Made by a program: the position numbers and the translations under genes
DNA from: VMCP01 sp964408945
GTDB lineage: Bacteria > Bacteroidota > Bacteroidia > NS11-12g > UBA955
Direction of reading: 5' to 3'
DNA: 64,000 nucleotides
Assembly (NCBI GenBank): GCA_964408945.1
Contig: CAYPBJ010000006.1
Location: 30,147-94,146 of the forward strand
Notes under the pieces: generated by a model
Told to the model about the DNA's origin: nothing
The model's database searches: none
What the model saw: only the letters and a program-made list of their open reading frames with translations
Shown: positions 37,447 through 46,400 of the stretch, piece after piece
Numbering within the stretch: the stretch's first letter is position 1
How the letters are laid out: each line of letters starts with the position of its first letter

Positions 37447-38274
37447 ATGCATCAACCCTTCGAAGTAGTGGTTTTGGGAACGGCATCTGCTACCCCAACA
37501 AGAGATCGGAATCCGAGCTCTCACTATGTTCGATTTGGGAATAATCATATTTTGATTGATTGCGGAGAGGGTACCCAAAACCAGTTGTTAAAGTACGGTC
37601 TCAAAATGCACAAAATCAGAACAATCTTGATTACCCATTTGCATGGAGATCATTACTTTGGGTTGCCAGGTTTGCTTTTTTCAATGGCCTTGAACAACAG
37701 ACAAGAACCACTTACCCTGGTGGGTCCCAGTGATTTAAAAAAGTTCATTGAAGATATTTTAGCACATGGCAATGGAAGATTCACTTATGAAATCAATTTT
37801 ATTTCTACAGAAAACAGAGAAAATGGCTTGATTTTAGACGGTGGAGATTTTCATGTTCACACGGTTAATTTACAACACCGCATTCCGTGCACTGGTTTTG
37901 TAATTGAAGAAGTAAAAGTAGGTCGAAATCACCTAGGAAACTACCGGAAATACGCCTACATCTCTGATACCATTTACGATGAATCTATAGTTCCATTTAT
38001 TGAAAATTCAGACTTGTTATATCACGAGGCTACATTTTTACATGATCGTTTAGATAGAGCTGAACAGACTTTCCACACTACGGCATTGCAAACAGGGAAA
38101 ATTGCTTCATTGGCGGGGGTCAAGAAATTGTTGATTGGGCATTTCAGCTCGAGATATACTGATTTGGAGCCTTTAAGACAGGAAGCGGCAACCCAGTTTG
38201 AATTAGTTGAATTGGCAGTAGAAGGCAAAGTTTTGGAGTTAATTCCTCAACTGACCGAAGTTGGGCAGAATTGA
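37447..38274 (+). CDS. rnz: Ribonuclease Z (tRNA 3' endonuclease)
   Basis: A 275-aa metallo-beta-lactamase-fold nuclease, slightly short for the family. Zinc ligands: H-L-H-G-D-H at residues 64-69, H of Q-H-R-I-P, D of Y-I-S-D-T and H of I-G-H-F-S-S-R-Y. The exosite region is compact. It trims tRNA 3' trailers. There is a 60-bp gap upstream; the start ATG at 37447 gives the family's usual MxxFxVxxLGTASATP beginning. Confidence 0.95.
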   Translation: MHQPFEVVVLGTASATPTRDRNPSSHYVRFGNNHILIDCGEGTQNQLLKYGLKMHKIRTILITHLHGDHYFGLPGLLFSMALNNRQEPLTLVGPSDLKKFIEDILAHGNGRFTYEINFISTENRENGLILDGGDFHVHTVNLQHRIPCTGFVIEEVKVGRNHLGNYRKYAYISDTIYDESIVPFIENSDLLYHEATFLHDRLDRAEQTFHTTALQTGKIASLAGVKKLLIGHFSSRYTDLEPLRQEAATQFELVELAVEGKVLELIPQLTEVGQN

Positions 38275-38322
38275 GTACACCTCTTTATCTGTGTATAAAA
38301 CCAAATTTTTAGTGGCATCTTT

Positions 38323-38342
38323 CGTTTTACATTCGTAAAACG
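38323..38342. promoter_or_regulatory. Inverted repeat over the -7 element just before ftsK
   Basis: CGTTTTAC-ATTC-GTAAAACG is a perfect 8-bp inverted repeat with a 4-nt spacer ending 1 bp before the ftsK ATG. It contains a TACATTCG -7-like element (38328-38335). It could be an operator or an RNA hairpin that hides the start codon. Confidence 0.5.
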
Positions 38343-38343
38343 C

Positions 38344-40860
38344 ATGAGTGCACCCAAGAAAAAAAACGATAAAAAGCAAGTTTCAGATTTTCTAAAAGAT
38401 TCGCCTTCCGATAAGTCAGAGCGAATTTCCGGCTCAGAAATATTTAGGGCTGCATCTATGAAAAACGAAACTACCCGCCGGGTGTTGGGTTTTTTGTTGT
38501 TGGCATTTTCCTTCATTTTAACCATCAGTTTCGTTTCATTCTTCTTCTCTTGGAAGTCAGATCAGAGTTTCCTAGCCGATGGCGATTGGGAATTATTCAG
38601 AGAAAATCAAGGCGAAGTGGCGAATGTGATGGGACTCATGGGAGCCAGACTGGGTTACTTTTTTGTGCATAATGGCTTTGGAATAGCCGCATTTTTTATT
38701 CTTCCCTATTTGGTGTTGTCGGGAATGTATTTGCTCCTCGATTATCGCCCTTTTTCATTGCTGCGAATTCTTATACACTCTTTGCTTTTTATGGGATGGT
38801 TTTCTCTTTTCTTGGGATTTGCTTTCCAGTGGTGGTTTCCACTTTTGGGTGGAACCTTCGGATATTTTGGAGTGCAACAACTCCAAAATGGAATTGGTAT
38901 TGCCGGAACTGTGATTTTCCTAATCACTTTTGCCGTTCTTTATTCATTTATTTTCTTGAATGCCAATCCGTTTGCAAAGCTGATGCGGAAATCTGATGAT
39001 CTTGATGAAAGTCCAGAAATAGAAGCTGAAAATGAAAAAGTAAATGAATCCCCAAAATCAAGCATATTTGAACCTCAAATAATTGAAGACGACTTCGAAG
39101 ATTCACCGTTTGTCAATGAAGATGAACCCGTTGAAGAGCTTAACGAAGAGACATTCCCCGAAATAAAAAATCCCCAAGAAGAAGAGGAAGAAGAAGAAGA
39201 GCCTGAGGAAGAATTTGAGAACTTCAACAATCAGCCCCCTCAAAAAATTGAGGCGTCGTTTAAGATTGAAGATTTGACCCAAGACGAAGAAGAACTTGTG
39301 GAAGTTAATTTAGCCGATGTTCAAAGTGGTTCGGAGTACGGAAGTATTGATAGCGAGTACGATCCGAGGGCAGATTTGAGTGGCTACAGGTTCCCAACCT
39401 TAGATCTTTTGAAGGAATATGATACCAAAAAGCAGGAGATTGATGTAGCTGAAATTGAGCGCAGTAAGAAGCTGATTGAAGATACGTTGGGCCATTATAA
39501 AATTGGTATTTCCACCATTATGGCATCGGTTGGGCCAACGGTAACTTTATATGAAATTGTGCCAGCTCCTGGGGTTAAAATATCCAAAATTAAGAACTTA
39601 GAAGATGATATTGCCTTGAGTTTGGCGGCCTTGGGAATTCGTATTATTGCGCCCATTCCCGGTAAAGGTACCATTGGTATTGAGGTGCCAAATCGAAATC
39701 CAGAGGTGGTTCCCATGAGAGCGGTATTGGCATCCAAGAAATTCCAAGAGAACGATTTTCAACTTCCGGTGGCTCTGGGGAAGACCATTTCCAACGAAAT
39801 CTTTGTGGCTGATTTAGCAAAAATGCCCCACCTTTTGATGGCTGGAGCCACTGGTCAAGGTAAATCGGTTGGATTGAATGCTATCTTGGTATCGCTGCTG
39901 TATAAAAAACACCCTGCCTACATAAAGTTTGTTCTTGTAGATCCCAAAAAGGTTGAATTGACCTTATACAATAAGATTGAGCGACATTTCTTGGCAAAAC
40001 TCCCCGGAGATGGTGACGCCATTATCACAGACAATCAAAAGGTTATTCATACCCTGAATTCTCTTTGTGTGGAAATGGATGACCGCTACAAGCTCCTTCA
40101 AGACGCGATGGTGAGGAACATTGTTGAATACAATTCAAAGTTTTTAAAACGCAAATTGAATCCCCAAAACGGTCACCGATTTATGCCCTACATTGTGGTT
40201 GTGATTGATGAGGTTGCCGATTTGATGATGACCGCTGGTAAAGAAATTGAAATTCCCATCGCACGACTTGCACAATTGGCTCGAGCCATTGGAATTCACT
40301 TGATTTTAGCAACTCAGCGTCCATCGGTGAACGTAATTACGGGTATGATCAAAGCCAACTTCCCATCGCGAATTGCTTTCAGGGTAACGTCTAAAATTGA
40401 TTCTCGAACCATTCTAGATGGAAACGGTGCTGATCAATTGATAGGTAAGGGTGATATGCTTTACAGCGGCGGCAACGATATGATTCGCTTGCAATGTCCG
40501 TTTGTTGACACCCCAGAAGTGGAAGATATTGTTGATTTTATTGGTGAGCAGAGAGCATATCCAACGGCTTATATCCTCCCCGAAATTCAAACCGATGAAG
40601 GAAAAGGCGGCGGCGGTGATTTTGATTCTAGCGACCGGGATTCCATGTTTGAAGATGCGGCGCGCATCATTGTGCAGAACCAAGTGGGAAGTACTAGTAT
40701 GATTCAGAGAAAACTAAAGATAGGTTATAATAGGGCAGGTCGTTTGATGGATCAGTTGGAGGATGCAGGAGTTGTAGGGCCAAACCTTGGAAGCAAACCG
40801 CGTCAGGTAATAATACCTGATGAAATTGCCTTGGAACAGTTTTTGCAAACTCTTGATTAA
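38344..40860 (+). CDS. ftsK: DNA translocase FtsK
   Basis: An 838-aa septum-bound ATPase that segregates chromosome termini and activates XerCD. Four N-terminal membrane helices (residues ~40-210) are followed by an acidic linker with an uninterrupted Glu run (~278-285). The motor has Walker A A-G-A-T-G-Q-G-K-S at 500-508 and Walker B V-V-V-I-D-E-V-A-D near 619. The C-terminal gamma winged helix (S-M-I-Q-R-K-L-K-I-G-Y-N-R-A-G-R) recognises polar DNA motifs. It is co-directional with and 23 bp upstream of lolA; xerD lies 3.6 kb downstream. Confidence 0.96.
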   Translation: MSAPKKKNDKKQVSDFLKDSPSDKSERISGSEIFRAASMKNETTRRVLGFLLLAFSFILTISFVSFFFSWKSDQSFLADGDWELFRENQGEVANVMGLMGARLGYFFVHNGFGIAAFFILPYLVLSGMYLLLDYRPFSLLRILIHSLLFMGWFSLFLGFAFQWWFPLLGGTFGYFGVQQLQNGIGIAGTVIFLITFAVLYSFIFLNANPFAKLMRKSDDLDESPEIEAENEKVNESPKSSIFEPQIIEDDFEDSPFVNEDEPVEELNEETFPEIKNPQEEEEEEEEPEEEFENFNNQPPQKIEASFKIEDLTQDEEELVEVNLADVQSGSEYGSIDSEYDPRADLSGYRFPTLDLLKEYDTKKQEIDVAEIERSKKLIEDTLGHYKIGISTIMASVGPTVTLYEIVPAPGVKISKIKNLEDDIALSLAALGIRIIAPIPGKGTIGIEVPNRNPEVVPMRAVLASKKFQENDFQLPVALGKTISNEIFVADLAKMPHLLMAGATGQGKSVGLNAILVSLLYKKHPAYIKFVLVDPKKVELTLYNKIERHFLAKLPGDGDAIITDNQKVIHTLNSLCVEMDDRYKLLQDAMVRNIVEYNSKFLKRKLNPQNGHRFMPYIVVVIDEVADLMMTAGKEIEIPIARLAQLARAIGIHLILATQRPSVNVITGMIKANFPSRIAFRVTSKIDSRTILDGNGADQLIGKGDMLYSGGNDMIRLQCPFVDTPEVEDIVDFIGEQRAYPTAYILPEIQTDEGKGGGGDFDSSDRDSMFEDAARIIVQNQVGSTSMIQRKLKIGYNRAGRLMDQLEDAGVVGPNLGSKPRQVIIPDEIALEQFLQTLD

Positions 40861-40864
40861 GAAT

Positions 40865-40872
40865 TAACTTTG
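40865..40872 (+). promoter_or_regulatory. -7 promoter element of lolA
   Basis: TAACTTTG, an exact match to the Bacteroidota -7 consensus, lies 11 nt before the lolA ATG in the 23-bp ftsK-lolA gap. lolA could be transcribed from here as well as with ftsK. Confidence 0.45.
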
Positions 40873-40883
40873 AAGCAGAATTT

Positions 40884-41531
40884 ATGAAATCAATTATAAA
40901 AATTTGGGCTCTTGTTTTAGCAATGTTTGTGGGTGTGGCTGCGAATGCTCAAACGGATGCAAAATCTAAAGTTATTCTTCAAAACGTAGAAAAGCTTTAT
41001 AAGTCATATAAAACCATTCAAACTGAATTTAAAATAACAACAAAGGTTGCCAATAGAAAGCCATCGGTTGCTTCAGGTTCCCTGTGGTTGAAAGGAATCA
41101 AGTTTAAAGTTAAATACGATAATCAAGAAGTATACTGTGACGGTAAAACCATCTGGTCATACAATCCCACAGACGAAGAAGTTACCCTTGAAGACTATAG
41201 CACTCGCACCAACAATTTATCACCTCAAGAAATTTTTACCTTTTTCAATCAAGGCTTCAAAGCCAATTACGAAGGTCCTGTAACCAGCGGAAAATCCACA
41301 AGAGACGTCATCAAATTGGTACCCAAGAAGCGCAAAGAAAAATACGCATACATCAAAATTGAGGTTGAAAAGGGCACATACAAACTCCGAAGAGTCATTC
41401 AACACTATAAAAACGGCACAGACGTAGTCATCGATTTAGGCGAAGTTCAAGGCAATAAAACCATCAACGACGCCATTTTCACTTGGGACACTAAATCACA
41501 CCCTGGAGTGCAGGTTGTTGATTTGCGGTGA
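40884..41531 (+). CDS. lolA: Outer-membrane lipoprotein carrier LolA-like
   Basis: A 215-aa periplasmic protein. A signal peptide (MKSIIKIWALVLAMFVGVAANAQ) precedes a beta-rich body with LolA features: Y-K-T-I-Q-T-E-F, G-S-L-W-L-K-G-I-K-F-K and K-T-I-W-S-Y-N-P-T-D-E-E-V. The family moves lipoproteins to the outer membrane. The C-terminal residues P-G-V-Q-V-V-D-L-R end at a TGA that is also the first three bases of the TGATCGGGT repeat array, and the last ~20 bp of the gene are duplicated across the following assembly gap. Confidence 0.9.
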   Translation: MKSIIKIWALVLAMFVGVAANAQTDAKSKVILQNVEKLYKSYKTIQTEFKITTKVANRKPSVASGSLWLKGIKFKVKYDNQEVYCDGKTIWSYNPTDEEVTLEDYSTRTNNLSPQEIFTFFNQGFKANYEGPVTSGKSTRDVIKLVPKKRKEKYAYIKIEVEKGTYKLRRVIQHYKNGTDVVIDLGEVQGNKTINDAIFTWDTKSHPGVQVVDLR

Positions 41532-41537
41532 TCGGGT

Positions 41538-41637
41538 NNNNNNNNNNNNNNNNNNNNNNNNNNNNNNNNNNNNNNNNNNNNNNNNNNNNNNNNNNNNNNN
41601 NNNNNNNNNNNNNNNNNNNNNNNNNNNNNNNNNNNNN
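41538..41637. other. 100-N assembly gap with duplicated flanks
   Basis: Exactly 100 N. The 26 bases before the gap (41512-41537) are repeated immediately after it (41638-41663), so the contigs probably overlap rather than being separated by missing DNA. The break occurs at the start of the TATCGGG tandem array. Confidence 0.97.
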
Positions 41638-41855
41638 AGGTTGTTGATTTGCGGTGATCGGGTATCGGGTATCGGGTAGCAGGTATCGGGTATCGGGTTT
41701 CGGCCCACAAACCACAGCCAAAAGACTAAAGCCTAGTACCGAGTACCAAGTAGCTGGTAGTTGGTAGCTGGTAGCTGGACTCTGGACGCTAGACGCTGGT
41801 CTAAAGTAGCTGGTAGCTAGTCACTAGCCACTCGTCTCTCGTCTCTAACATAAAA

Positions 41856-41885
41856 AAAGACCCGATTTCTCAGGTCTTTCTATTT
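41856..41885. terminator. Bidirectional intrinsic terminator between lolA and sucD
   Basis: AAAGACC / GGTCTTT form a 7-bp stem with a 10-nt loop; A-rich sequence precedes it and CTATTTTT follows. It is located between the convergent lolA and sucD genes and interrupts the heptamer arrays. Confidence 0.75.
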
Positions 41886-41982
41886 TTGATTCGTATAAAA
41901 TTTAATCTTTTACTCGGTACCCGGTACTTGGTACCCGCTACCCGCTACCTGTTACCCGGTACTTGGTACTTGGTACTTGGTA

Positions 41983-42858
41983 CTATTTACCATTCATCAC
42001 ATCGAACATGCGTTGTCCGATTTCGGCGGGGCTTTCAACTACGTGAATGCCGCATTCGCGCATGATGGCCATTTTTGCTTCTGCAGTGTCGTCTTTTCCG
42101 CCAACAATTGCACCTGCGTGACCCATTCTGCGGCCTGGAGGCGCTGTTTGTCCTGCGATGAATCCAACAACAGGCTTGGTGCCGTGTTCTTTGATCCAAC
42201 GAGCAGCTTCAGCTTCCATGCCTCCGCCAATTTCACCAATCATAACAATACCTTCAGTTTCAGGATCGTTCATGAATAGTTCAATGGCTTCTTTTGTAGT
42301 GGTTCCAATGATTGGGTCTCCACCAATACCAATTGCGGTTGTTTGTCCAAGACCTAGTTTGGTCAATTGGTCAACGCACTCGTAAGTGAGGGTACCTGAT
42401 TTTGATACAACGCCAATGTTTCCTTTTTTGAAAATGAAACCGGGCATGATACCTATTTTTGCTTCGCCTGGTGTAATGATACCAGGACAGTTTGGACCAA
42501 TTAAACGACAATCTTTACCGGTTAAGTATTCTTTTACCATGACCATGTCTTTGGTTGGAATACCTTCGGTGATGCAAACAATAACTCCAATTCCAGCGTC
42601 AGCAGCTTCCATGATGGCATCTGCAGCAAATGCTGGAGGTACAAAAATGATGCTCACGTTTGCACCTGCCTCTTGCACGGCTTCAGCAACAGTATTGAAT
42701 ACTGGGCGATCAAGGTGAATGCTTCCACCTTTACCTGGGGTAACACCACCTACCACTTGGGTGCCGTATTCAATCATTTGAGATGCGTGGAATGTTCCTT
42801 CGTTTCCGGTAAAACCTTGAACGACGATTTTTGAATCTTTGTTTACTAAAATGCTCAT
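41983..42858 (-). CDS. sucD: Succinyl-CoA ligase (ADP-forming) subunit alpha
   Basis: A 291-aa TCA-cycle enzyme subunit that forms succinate and ATP with the beta subunit SucC. It has the CoA-binding G-F-T-G-N-E-G-T-F-H start and the phospho-histidine His247 in R-M-G-H-A-G-A-I-V. sucC is not adjacent. The stop TAG runs straight into an AGTACCA array on the - strand. A -7 element (TATTTTCG, 42876-42883) lies 17 nt upstream of the ATG. Confidence 0.97.
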   Translation of the reverse strand: MSILVNKDSKIVVQGFTGNEGTFHASQMIEYGTQVVGGVTPGKGGSIHLDRPVFNTVAEAVQEAGANVSIIFVPPAFAADAIMEAADAGIGVIVCITEGIPTKDMVMVKEYLTGKDCRLIGPNCPGIITPGEAKIGIMPGFIFKKGNIGVVSKSGTLTYECVDQLTKLGLGQTTAIGIGGDPIIGTTTKEAIELFMNDPETEGIVMIGEIGGGMEAEAARWIKEHGTKPVVGFIAGQTAPPGRRMGHAGAIVGGKDDTAEAKMAIMRECGIHVVESPAEIGQRMFDVMNGK

Positions 42859-42875
42859 GGTGTTGAAATTCGGTG

Positions 42876-42883
42876 CGAAAATA
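42876..42883 (-). promoter_or_regulatory. -7 promoter element of sucD
   Basis: The - strand reads TATTTTCG, 17 nt before the ATG; TTCG variant of the -7 consensus. Confidence 0.5.
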
Positions 42884-42920
42884 ACCCTAAGTGACTAAAA
42901 TCCCATAGGGAACGGCCGAT

Positions 42921-43514
42921 TTATTTTTTTAGGAATCGAGTTATGTCGCTTGATAACGGACTAGTGGTTGATGGGAAGAAGCCCAGAAGCTCGCCATTCT
43001 CGTTGATTAAATATTTGCAGAAGTTCCATTTGACTTCGCTGTCTAAGACGCCATTGACTGACTTTTGGGTCAACCATTGAAATAACTCGTGTTGGTTTTG
43101 CCCTTTTACGTCAAGTTTTTCTGTTAAGGGGAACGTAACGCCAAAGTTTTTTTGACAGAAGGCTTTGATGGTGCTTGCATCGCCGGGCTCTTGTCCGCCA
43201 AATTGGTTGCAGGGTGCACCGATTACCACCAATTGGTCTTTGTATTGGTCTTGTAGTTTTTGAAGTTCTTCGTATTGAGGTGTAAATCCACATTCAGAAG
43301 CCGTATTTGCAATCAAGATTTTTTTTCCCTTAAATTGAGACAAATCCATTTCTGTACCATCGAGTGATTTGATTTTTATGGAGTAAAAAGAAGTCTTTGG
43401 TGGATTGCTTACACTTCCTGCTTCAACCGTTTTGGTTTTTCCGAAAAAACAACCTGTGAGCGCAGCTATTAAGCCTGATGCTAAGATCTTTGACGTAATT
43501 GAATTCTTTTTCAT
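42921..43514 (-). CDS. Glutathione peroxidase-family lipoprotein
   Basis: A 197-aa thiol peroxidase. The N-terminus carries a lipobox (A-A-L-T-G-C, Cys22), so it is likely anchored to a membrane, unlike the cytosolic BtuE/Gpx forms. The catalytic motif is N-T-A-S-E-C-G-F (Cys75), with N-Q-F-G-G-Q-E-P-G supplying the Gln and W-N-F-C-K-Y-L-I supplying Trp/Asn; a Cys replaces the more usual Thr/Gly in W-N-F-x-K. Reduction probably depends on thioredoxin rather than glutathione. A -7 element (TAATTTTG on the - strand, 43527-43534) lies 12 nt upstream. Confidence 0.93.
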   Translation of the reverse strand: MKKNSITSKILASGLIAALTGCFFGKTKTVEAGSVSNPPKTSFYSIKIKSLDGTEMDLSQFKGKKILIANTASECGFTPQYEELQKLQDQYKDQLVVIGAPCNQFGGQEPGDASTIKAFCQKNFGVTFPLTEKLDVKGQNQHELFQWLTQKSVNGVLDSEVKWNFCKYLINENGELLGFFPSTTSPLSSDITRFLKK

Positions 43515-43526
43515 TTAAGTTTAGAA

Positions 43527-43534
43527 CAAAATTA
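43527..43534 (-). promoter_or_regulatory. -7 promoter element of the glutathione peroxidase gene
   Basis: The - strand reads TAATTTTG, an exact consensus -7 element, 12 nt before the ATG. Confidence 0.5.
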
Positions 43535-43569
43535 GGGCCATTTAGTTTGTGGTTCAAGGGCTAAGGTCG

Positions 43570-43577
43570 TATTTTCG
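43570..43577 (+). promoter_or_regulatory. -7 promoter element of the Omp28-like gene
   Basis: TATTTTCG lies 6 nt before the ATG at 43584; a TTCG-variant -7 element with a very short leader. Confidence 0.5.
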
Positions 43578-43583
43578 TACATT

Positions 43584-44429
43584 ATGTCCCACAAATGGTT
43601 ATTTGCAGTTTTAGCAGTGTGGTTTGTGTCTTGCGAAGAAGAACCACCGCCAATTAAGTTTACCGAAAAGCCCTTGTTAGATACGGTCTACCAAGCATCG
43701 GCGCCTTCTGCTCAAACCAAAAAGATATTGTTGAGTGATATCACCGGTGTGCGTTGCAATAATTGTCCGCGAGCTGCCGAATTAGCAAAGAAAATATCGG
43801 CTGATAATCCCAATAGAATTGAGATTATTGCCTTATACCCCAATGCAGGGACATTGACTTTTCCTTGGGACGGATACGATACCTTAAATACCTCTGATGC
43901 AGATCAACTTATTGGTACCAAGCCAAGTTCCCTTCCGGTGGGAATGGTTGACAACATATCCTATAATGGAAGTGTTTTAATTGGTGAGCTCGCATGGACC
44001 GCGGCAGTAAATCAACAACTTCCAAAAACAACCCCTGTAAATATTCAAATTAAAACTTCTTGGCTAAATGCCGAAGATAAAGCTCGATTGGAAGTCAAAG
44101 CCATTGCCAATACTGCTGCTAATATCAATACAAAATGGATTTTTGCTGTGGTTGAAGATGATATTAAAGGAAAACAGAGCGACTCTAGATTGCCGTCTGG
44201 GTATGATGAACAATACAAACACAGTCACGTATTGAGACAAGTGGTGGGTTCGCCATTTGGAGATCCTGTTTTTACGGGAATGGTTAATGCTGGCGCTACG
44301 CGTGAGAAGCATGTATTCATCCCCCGAAACAAAAAATGGAATGCAGACAATTTGCATATCATGGTTTGGGTCATGGATGCTACGACCCGGGAAGTGTTGC
44401 ACGTTGAGTCGGCCAAATTAAAGCCGTAA
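43584..44429 (+). CDS. Omp28-related outer-membrane lipoprotein
   Basis: A 281-aa lipoprotein. Lipobox Cys17 (V-W-F-V-S-C) is followed by an acidic E-E-E tail typical of surface lipoproteins. Residues ~45-150 are thioredoxin-like with C-N-N-C at 58-61 (T-G-V-R-C-N-N-C-P), as in the Omp28 family; the rest is beta-rich. Omp28 members in Bacteroidota are abundant surface proteins of unclear role, and the CxxC suggests thiol chemistry. It is followed after 9 bp by xerD. Confidence 0.88.
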   Translation: MSHKWLFAVLAVWFVSCEEEPPPIKFTEKPLLDTVYQASAPSAQTKKILLSDITGVRCNNCPRAAELAKKISADNPNRIEIIALYPNAGTLTFPWDGYDTLNTSDADQLIGTKPSSLPVGMVDNISYNGSVLIGELAWTAAVNQQLPKTTPVNIQIKTSWLNAEDKARLEVKAIANTAANINTKWIFAVVEDDIKGKQSDSRLPSGYDEQYKHSHVLRQVVGSPFGDPVFTGMVNAGATREKHVFIPRNKKWNADNLHIMVWVMDATTREVLHVESAKLKP

Positions 44430-44438
44430 TCTGAGTCT

Positions 44439-45341
44439 ATGGTGCGTTGGGAAGATGCACTTTTGGGTTTTAATACCCACTTGAAGCTGGAAAAGTCGCT
44501 GTCTGAAAATAGCGTCGAAGCCTATCTGAGAGATATTGAAAAATTAAAGAATTTCGCAGATAATCAGGGGGTGAAATCGCCTGTAAGTATTGGAAAAGCT
44601 GACTTGGAGCGTTTCTCGGCGACTTTGGCTGAAATGGGACTACAACCCAGTTCGCAAGCAAGGATTGTTAGTGGGGTCAGAGCTTTTTATAAATACCTTA
44701 CGCTGGAAGATTGGATTGCTGAAAGTCCGGCAGATTTTTTAGAACCTCCAAAATTGGGAAGAAAGTTACCCGTAGTTTTAAGTCCGGAAGAAATTGACGC
44801 CATGATCAATACCATTGACAGATCCAAGCCCGAAGGGGAGAGGAATGTGGCTTTGTTTGAGACCTTATATTCTTGTGGATTGAGGGTTTCTGAGCTGATT
44901 GGATTGTCATTGACCCATGTTCATAGAGAAGAGGGATTTGTGCAAGTCATTGGGAAGGGAAACAAGGAAAGACTGGTGCCAATATCTGATAGGGCACTGA
45001 AGCACATTGATTTATATATGAAGTATGTGAGAAATCACATGGAGGTAAAAACACAATCCCGCAACCTGGTTTTTCTGAACAACAGAGGTGAAGGCCTGAG
45101 CAGGCAATCGGTGTTTTTGATGATTAAAAAAGCGGCCATGCTTGCAGGGGTGAAAAAGGTCATTTCTCCTCACAGTTTTAGGCATTCCTTCGCAACGCAT
45201 TTAGTCGAAGCTGGAGCCGACTTGAGAGCCGTTCAAGAAATGTTGGGACATGAATCTATCACCACCACCGAAATTTATACGCATTTAGATCGTAATTATT
45301 TGGCGGAAACCTTGACGCAATTTCACCCAAGGTCTAAATAG
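44439..45341 (+). CDS. xerD: Tyrosine recombinase XerD
   Basis: A 300-aa site-specific recombinase that resolves chromosome dimers at dif with XerC and FtsK. An N-terminal SAM-like DNA-binding domain (residues ~5-90) precedes the catalytic domain with C-G-L-R-V-S-E-L (Arg), G-K-G-N-K-E-R (Lys), H-S-F-R-H-S-F-A-T-H (His, Arg), L-G-H (His) and I-Y-T-H-L-D (nucleophile Tyr). No phage or integron genes are nearby, supporting a chromosomal XerD rather than an integrase. No dif-like site was noticed in the window. The convergent GT2 gene begins 5 bp beyond its stop. Confidence 0.94.
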   Translation: MVRWEDALLGFNTHLKLEKSLSENSVEAYLRDIEKLKNFADNQGVKSPVSIGKADLERFSATLAEMGLQPSSQARIVSGVRAFYKYLTLEDWIAESPADFLEPPKLGRKLPVVLSPEEIDAMINTIDRSKPEGERNVALFETLYSCGLRVSELIGLSLTHVHREEGFVQVIGKGNKERLVPISDRALKHIDLYMKYVRNHMEVKTQSRNLVFLNNRGEGLSRQSVFLMIKKAAMLAGVKKVISPHSFRHSFATHLVEAGADLRAVQEMLGHESITTTEIYTHLDRNYLAETLTQFHPRSK

Positions 45342-45346
45342 CAAAG

Positions 45347-46390
45347 TTATTTAAACCAGGAACTCCAAAGCTTTTTCCCTTGGAAGAAATAACCAATCAC
45401 CAAGCTGTGGCTCAAAACGCCTTTCAGTTGATCTATGGGTTTGGCATTTGCATTCAATGTTAAGGAAGATTTTAGCCTATCGAATTCTTGATGAGCCTTT
45501 ATGATTTGAATGGTGTGCTTGGGTTTGCCTTGGATGAGGAAAAACAACCCTGCGAGTCCATCGAAAAGTTTGCGTTTTAAAATCAAGGATTCGCGGTTTA
45601 CCAAAGGAAGGTTTTTGTACAACATCATCAGTCCATTTCTGAAGTTTAGGAAGGTTTTTCGAGGGTTTTGGTTGGAAAGTGTGGCCCCTCCAATGTGGTA
45701 AACCAAGGCTTTTGGACAAGAAATGATTTCATATCCCATGGTTTGCATGCGCCAACACAAATCAATTTCTTCCATGTGTGCGAAAAACGATTCATCCAAT
45801 CCACCGGCTTTTTCCCAAGCTTCTCGTTTCACGAACATAGCAGCTCCCGTTGCCCAGAAAATGGGGATTTCGGAGTTGTATTGGTTTTGGTGAAACTCAA
45901 CGTTCCCGAATATACGTCCTCGGCAAAACGGAAATCCAAAGTGATCTAAAAATCCACCAGCAGCGCCGGCGTATTCAAACTTTTTGAGGTCTTGATGTTT
46001 GAATTTATAGTCGAGTAAATGGGGTTGAGCAGCACCTAAATTGGGGTGTCTCACGGCCAAATCCAACAGTTCTGAGAGCCAATGTTCGTTGACGGGCTCG
46101 GCATCTGAATTGAGAAGCACGAAGAAATCTGCCGTTCTGCCTCGAAGGGCATTGTTGTATCCGCCGGCAAAACCGGTGTTTTCTTTCAAACGAATTAACT
46201 CAATTCCTGGGAATTCTGCAGCCACAAAATCGGCCGAACCATCGGTGGAATTATTGTCAGCCACAACAATGTTGACCCAAGGTTGTTGTGAAAATTCAAT
46301 GACTTGGGGGAGGCATTGTGCAAGTATTTCTTTGGTGTTGTAGTTTAAGATAACTACATCTACTTGAAAGGTATGTTTGTTGGAGGTCAA
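45347..46390 (-). CDS. Glycosyltransferase family 2 (rhamnosyltransferase-like)
   Basis: A 347-aa GT-A enzyme. V-D-V-V-I-L-N-Y-N-T opens the nucleotide-binding fold, V-V-A-D-N-N-S-T-D-G-S and E-N-T-G-F-A-G-G-Y-N-N-A follow, and L-L-N-S-D-A-E-P is the DxD-like motif. The later E-E-I-D-L-C-W-R-M signature is characteristic of the WbbL/RfbN rhamnosyltransferase group. It probably builds surface polysaccharide. It lies 10 bp after the 115-aa gene upstream on the same strand. Confidence 0.92.
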   Translation of the reverse strand: MTSNKHTFQVDVVILNYNTKEILAQCLPQVIEFSQQPWVNIVVADNNSTDGSADFVAAEFPGIELIRLKENTGFAGGYNNALRGRTADFFVLLNSDAEPVNEHWLSELLDLAVRHPNLGAAQPHLLDYKFKHQDLKKFEYAGAAGGFLDHFGFPFCRGRIFGNVEFHQNQYNSEIPIFWATGAAMFVKREAWEKAGGLDESFFAHMEEIDLCWRMQTMGYEIISCPKALVYHIGGATLSNQNPRKTFLNFRNGLMMLYKNLPLVNRESLILKRKLFDGLAGLFFLIQGKPKHTIQIIKAHQEFDRLKSSLTLNANAKPIDQLKGVLSHSLVIGYFFQGKKLWSSWFK

Positions 46391-46400
46391 TGAGTTTAGA

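Larger units (their letters stand above)
41530..41982. repeat. Heptamer tandem arrays between lolA and sucD
   Basis: This non-coding interval (450 bp including the gap) holds several 7-bp-period arrays: TATCGGG (41655-41702), AGTAGCTGG/TAGTTGG types (41736-41820), ACTCGTCTCTCGTCTCT (41826-41846) and TACTTGG/TACCCGG types (41914-41982). They are separated by a terminator at 41856-41879. The first array starts at the lolA stop and the last ends at the sucD stop. No gene is seen in it. Confidence 0.9.

Noticed and set aside
41447..41721. Open frames running through the first N gap
   Set aside because: They depend on N being read as coding and consist of heptamer translation; the true features are the lolA end, the gap and repeats.
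44439..45341. XerD-like gene as a sign of a mobile integron or phage
   Set aside because: Sequence motifs and housekeeping neighbours fit chromosomal XerD; no attachment sites, cassettes or phage genes are visible.
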